Source of the DNA: an uncultured Collinsella sp.
Lineage (GTDB): Bacteria; Actinomycetota; Coriobacteriia; Coriobacteriales; Coriobacteriaceae
Assembly: GCA_900545055.1 (NCBI GenBank)
Contig: UQXP01000016.1
Coordinates: 1 to 32,917 of the forward strand
Direction: 5' to 3'
DNA length: 32,917 bases
Position numbers and translations under genes: made by a program. A model generated the notes under the pieces. The model was given only the letters and a program-made list of their open reading frames with translations. It did not search any database and was not told the origin of the DNA. Positions 29,923 through 32,917 of this stretch are shown here, piece after piece (positions within the stretch are counted from its first letter, which is position 1; each line of letters begins with the position of its first letter).

Positions 29923-30654
29923 CTAGTGCAGAATCTTGGACAGGAACTCGCGGCAGCGCGGGTTCTCGGGGTTATCGAAGAAGTGCTCGGGCGTGCCCTC
30001 CTCCAGAATGCGGCCGTCCTCCATAAAGATGACGCGGTCGGCCACCTGACGCGCAAAACCCATCTCGTGCGTCACGCAGATCATGGTGATGTCCTCCTGC
30101 GCAAGCTCGATCATGACGTCCAGAACTTCCTGGACCATCTCGGGGTCGAGTGCCGAGGTCGGCTCGTCAAACAGGATGATGGGCTGCTTGGTGCACAGGG
30201 CGCGGGCGATGGCGATACGCTGCTGCTGACCGCCCGAGAGGTTCTGCGGATACTCGCCGGCCTTATGCGCCATGCCGACGCGTTTGAGCGCGGCGATGGC
30301 GATCTCGGTCGCTTCCTCCTTGCTCTTCTTTTGCAGCTTGATGGGCGCGAGCGTCAGGTTGCCGAGCACCGTCATGTTGGGATACAGGTTGAACTGCTGA
30401 AACACCATGGAGCTATACTTGCGAGCCATCTCTAGGTGATTCTTTTTGGTGAGCGGTGTGCCGTCGATGATGACCTCGCCCGACGTGGGCTCCTCCAGAT
30501 AATCGACACAGCGGATGAGCGTCGACTTGCCCGAGCCGGAAGGCCCGATCATTACGAGCTTCTCGCCGCGCTTGACGGTGAGATTGATATCTTTGAGCAC
30601 ATGCAGGTCGCCAAAGTACTTGTTGAGATGCTTGATCTCGATCATGTCTGCCAT
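29923..30654 (-). CDS. Amino-acid ABC transporter ATP-binding protein (GluA/GlnQ-like)
   Basis: A 243-residue ABC ATPase has Walker A IGPSGSGKST, Q-loop MVFQQFNLYPNMTVLGNLTLAP, signature LSGGQQQR, Walker B PIILFDEPTSALDPEMV, the H-loop in CVTHEMGFARQVADRV, and IFMEDGRILEEG. All are typical of the polar-amino-acid subfamily. GGGAAGGGA lies before the ATG. It is the first gene of the four-gene uptake operon and ends 8 bp before the binding-protein start. Confidence 0.95.
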   Translation of the reverse strand: MADMIEIKHLNKYFGDLHVLKDINLTVKRGEKLVMIGPSGSGKSTLIRCVDYLEEPTSGEVIIDGTPLTKKNHLEMARKYSSMVFQQFNLYPNMTVLGNLTLAPIKLQKKSKEEATEIAIAALKRVGMAHKAGEYPQNLSGGQQQRIAIARALCTKQPIILFDEPTSALDPEMVQEVLDVMIELAQEDITMICVTHEMGFARQVADRVIFMEDGRILEEGTPEHFFDNPENPRCREFLSKILH

Positions 30655-30758
30655 GAATGTCCCTTCCCTGCGTTTACACGAGTTGAACTATTGTACGGAA
30701 AGAACCACGTTTCCGCAGCCCACACTACATTCCCGTAAAGAACCCGCAACCTTCCGCC

Positions 30759-30829
30759 CACTCATTGGGGACAGACTTAAATGAGTACCCGGGAAGTGGG
30801 CACTCATTTAAGTCTGTCCCCAATGAGTG
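30759..30829. repeat. Perfect 28-bp inverted repeat with 15-nt loop
   Basis: The left arm (30759-30786, starting CACTCATTGGGGACAG) and right arm (30802-30829) are perfectly complementary over 28 bp. It is in the upstream region of the transporter operon and contains no T-run. GGGGACAG is shared with repeats near 13538 and 32702. Confidence 0.95.
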
Positions 30830-30845
30830 CCCTTCAGCTGCCATC

Positions 30846-30879
30846 AAAAAAGGGGCGCGACCTCGTGGTCAGCGCCCCT
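30846..30879 (-). terminator. Terminator of the GatB/YqeY gene
   Basis: AGGGGCGC/GCGCCCCT arms pair around a 13-nt loop and are followed on the minus strand by a T6 run. It lies 28 bp after the stop. Confidence 0.9.
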
Positions 30880-30906
30880 CACTATCAGCTATGTGTCGAT
30901 CGGCCC

Positions 30907-31350
30907 CTACGCGAGTTTGGCTCCGACGATCTTGGCCGCGGCAGGCTTGTCGAAGTTGCCGCCGGTGGCCTTGCCCAGCGCACCCATGACCTGGCCCATC
31001 TGCTTCTTGGACGTGGCGCCCAGCTCGGCGATGACCTGCTCGATCAGAGCCTCGAGCTCCTCGCCCGAAACCTGCGCGGGCAGCAGGCTCTCCAGAATCT
31101 TGACCTGCTCGGTCAGGTTGTCGGTACGCTCCTGGTCGGTGCCGGCCTTGATGGACATCTCCAGCGTCTCGCTCGTCTGCTTGATCAGACGCTTGATCAT
31201 GCTGTTGACGTCTTCCTCGGTCACATCGCGGCGCTCATTGACCTCGATATTCTTCACCTCGGCCTTAACCTGGCGAATGATGGACAGGCGAACCTTGTCC
31301 TTGGCCTTCATGGCCGCGATCATTTCCTTCTGCAGCTCTTCGTTGGTCAT
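30907..31350 (-). CDS. GatB/YqeY domain protein
   Basis: A 147-residue helical protein begins MTNEELQKEMIAAMKAKDKVRLSIIRQVKAEVKN and carries the C-terminal small domain LLPAQVSGEELEALIEQVI...MGQVMGALGKATGGNFDKPAAAKIV. This matches the tail domain of GatB that contacts tRNA, here as a stand-alone YqeY. Its cellular role is not firmly known; tRNA-related function is inferred from homology. The ATG at 31350 has GAGG eight bases upstream and is preferred to the TTG two codons earlier. Confidence 0.9.
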   Translation of the reverse strand: MTNEELQKEMIAAMKAKDKVRLSIIRQVKAEVKNIEVNERRDVTEEDVNSMIKRLIKQTSETLEMSIKAGTDQERTDNLTEQVKILESLLPAQVSGEELEALIEQVIAELGATSKKQMGQVMGALGKATGGNFDKPAAAKIVGAKLA

Positions 31351-31373
31351 CTGCAAATCCTCTCTAATAGCGT

Positions 31374-31399
31374 GGGCGGCACTCGCGCGAGCACCGCCC
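31374..31399. other. Hairpin between the foldase and YqeY genes
   Basis: GGGCGG..CTCG pairs with CGAG..CCGCCC with two small internal mismatches. No T-run follows on the minus strand, so it is more likely an RNA-processing or stability element than a full terminator, and the two genes may be co-transcribed. Confidence 0.4.
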
Positions 31400-31404
31400 C
31401 ATGA

Positions 31405-32625
31405 TTACTCAGTCGTCGACGAATCGTCGGTCGAACTCTTGGTGACGCCCTTCAGGCTGACGTTGTATGGCACGTCTTTGGGCATGGGGTTAACGGTGAT
31501 GTCGGCGTCCTTCTTGTACTGCTCCAGCCACTCGCTGTACGCAGTGCTCTCTGCCTGCGTCTTCACCACGTTGGAGACATACTTCTTGATGTCCTTGGGC
31601 ACCTGCTTAATGTCATCGACCTGGCTATCGACATGGAAGTAGTCGGTGCACTTGATGATGTGGTAACCATACGTCGACTCGACCACGTCGCTCACGTCGC
31701 CCTTGTTGAGCCCCTCGAGCGCCGTCTGGTAGCTATCGACAAAAGTGGTGAGCTTGTCCCAGCCTACGTCGCCCTTCTTCTCCTTGGAGCCGGTGTCGTC
31801 GGAATACTGCTCCACGGCGTCCTCAAAGCTCAGCTCGCCGGAGTTGATCTTGTCCAAGCACTCCTGCGCCTTGGCCTTGGCGGCAGCCTTGTCCTCGTCG
31901 GAAGCGTCGGAATCGACCTTGATCAGGATATTCGACGAACGACGGGCATCGTTGTAGTTAGACAGGTTCTCGTTGATGTAATCGACAATCTCGCTGTCCT
32001 TGGGCTTGCTGGTGGGTGCCACGGCATCCTTGAGCTTCTGCTGCGCCAGGCTCTCCTTGAGCGAATCCTTGTAGGTGTCCTCGGTGTAGCCGTAGGTCTT
32101 GAGGGTCTTCTTAAAGGCCTTGGCACCGCCCGCGCTCTTGCACGCGTCCTTCCAAGCCTTCTCGACTTCCTCGTCCGACACCGTCACGCCGTTCTCCTTC
32201 TGTGCCTGTTGAAGCAGAATCTGCTGCGTGTAGGAGTCGATGAGTTGCTTGCGATACTTCTTGGGCGTGAGGTCGTTGTCGACCAGATACTGCGCCCAGT
32301 CCTTGTCCTTGGTGTAGCCGTAGGACGTGCGCATGCTCATGATCTGCTTGGTCACGGTGTCCTCGGTGAGGTTGGTGCCGTTGATAGTAGCAGCAACACC
32401 GCCGGTCAGCTTGTAGCCCGAGGTGTCCTCGGCCTGCGACATAAGGCCGGAGCACGCCATCGCCGAGACGGAAAGCAGCATCGCCAGCACGCCGATGACC
32501 ACCAGAACGATCTTGACAGTCTTGGACACGCGGGTCTTGCGCTGCTTCTTGCGAGAGCTGGAGGCGGCGCGAGCCTGCTGCTCGGGCGTCGGCTCGGGTG
32601 CGGAGTTCTTTTTCTTATTTGCCAT
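31405..32625 (-). CDS. Parvulin-type peptidyl-prolyl isomerase / foldase (PrsA/SurA-like)
   Basis: A 406-residue extracytoplasmic foldase. A hydrophilic, Lys-rich cytoplasmic N-terminus (1-36) is followed by one membrane segment (about 37-58, ending SAMACSG; C58 is a possible but atypical lipobox Cys). A SurA_N-like helical chaperone region (about 70-225) precedes the parvulin domain (about 228-330) with SSNILIKV, LSFEDAVEQYSDD, GDVGWDKL and STYGYHIIKCTDY, and a Ser/Thr-rich tail. It would assist folding of secreted proteins at the outer face of the membrane. The ATG at 32625 has GAAAGG upstream; a frame extension to 32724 has no support. The classical PrsA start is shorter before the membrane segment. 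Confidence 0.9.
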   Translation of the reverse strand: MANKKKNSAPEPTPEQQARAASSSRKKQRKTRVSKTVKIVLVVIGVLAMLLSVSAMACSGLMSQAEDTSGYKLTGGVAATINGTNLTEDTVTKQIMSMRTSYGYTKDKDWAQYLVDNDLTPKKYRKQLIDSYTQQILLQQAQKENGVTVSDEEVEKAWKDACKSAGGAKAFKKTLKTYGYTEDTYKDSLKESLAQQKLKDAVAPTSKPKDSEIVDYINENLSNYNDARRSSNILIKVDSDASDEDKAAAKAKAQECLDKINSGELSFEDAVEQYSDDTGSKEKKGDVGWDKLTTFVDSYQTALEGLNKGDVSDVVESTYGYHIIKCTDYFHVDSQVDDIKQVPKDIKKYVSNVVKTQAESTAYSEWLEQYKKDADITVNPMPKDVPYNVSLKGVTKSSTDDSSTTE

Positions 32626-32696
32626 GTTTGGCCTTTCGCAAAACGAATCGAACAAACGCCATTGTGTCACAACGCAGCCCCCACGGCACACCTGGC

Positions 32697-32808
32697 GCAA
32701 AGGGGACAGGTTAATCTGCACCATTTTGGTGCAAAGGGGACAGGTATGGCAGTTGGCAGTTAGGGACGTTCCTTTTCTGCCGGCACTTGGGGACTGTCCC
32801 TAACTGCC
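32697..32808. repeat. Composite of direct and inverted GGGGACAG-type repeats
   Basis: GCAAAGGGGACAGGT occurs twice in direct orientation (32697-32711, 32731-32745), separated by the hairpin TGCACCA-TTT-TGGTGCA (32717-32733). Then GGCAGTTAGGGAC (32755-32767) pairs with GTCCCTAACTGCC (32796-32808). It lies upstream of the foldase gene. Confidence 0.85.
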
Positions 32809-32917
32809 GGCAGAGACGATATGAGCAGGACATAAAACATTGAGAGCCCCTGCTGCATGAAGGACCGCGGATTAGGCCGACAATGGTGAGTGTCTAATCC
32901 AACCGTGGCGGCCACGC
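32809..32917. other. Right edge of the window, no gene seen
   Basis: No start with a ribosome binding site or recognisable protein is present. A small inverted repeat GGATTAG/CTAATCC (32869-32875, 32894-32900) is visible. The sequence is cut by the window end. Confidence 0.4.

Overview
The window looks like a chromosomal segment of a high-GC gut actinobacterium of the class Coriobacteriia, most likely a Collinsella. This is inferred from the G+C-rich codon use, the gene repertoire (NfnAB transhydrogenase, FolP-FolK fusion, GluABCD-like transporter, fused ECF ATPases) and the density of intergenic inverted repeats. No rRNA or other direct taxonomic marker is present, so the genus is an inference.

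Layout. (1) 159-2459 is an arsenic-type locus: a small Cys-rich thioredoxin-fold protein, an ArsP/YraQ-like permease and ArsR on the minus strand, and a divergent arsenate reductase. An ArsR-type operator lies in front of the permease and a near match lies inside a clear arsR promoter. (2) 2783-3085 holds a short array of 55-bp inverted-repeat modules and an initiator tRNA gene. (3) 3230-5434 has a PP2C-like phosphatase divergent from coaX. (4) 5638-9043 is accessory: a serpin and R2K-type ATP-grasp pair, then an AAA/DUF4143 ATPase bracketed by three copies of one palindrome. (5) 9294-13519 carries cobB, folP-folK and a divergent biotin-ligase-like gene, with a divergent xth. (6) 13793-17041 is a minus-strand ECF transporter operon (T, fused A-A, S). 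(7) 17241-22394 is glmU, prs and pth. The usual prs-pth neighbourhood is interrupted by an endonuclease-like gene bracketed by two ~204-bp elements with shared terminal inverted repeats. (8) 22767-25006 is nfnA-nfnB. (9) 25085-26918 contains a second 55-bp module array and an intact IS3-family element that has split a transcription terminator. (10) 26925-30654 is a cytidylate-kinase-like gene downstream of a four-gene amino-acid ABC transporter operon. (11) 30907-32625 has a GatB/YqeY protein and a parvulin-type foldase.

Most genes are ordinary housekeeping functions in short operons: folate, CoA, cell-wall UDP-GlcNAc, PRPP, redox balance, and vitamin and amino-acid uptake. The unusual content is between genes. 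At least seven distinct inverted-repeat families occur in 33 kb. Several have conserved arms around unrelated interiors, one sits in frame inside a gene (the EcfA linker), and others bracket accessory genes. The strongest candidates for something undescribed are the regularly spaced alternating 15-bp repeats (2783-2918 and 25147-25362) and the TIR-bracketed endonuclease-like gene (19920-21650).
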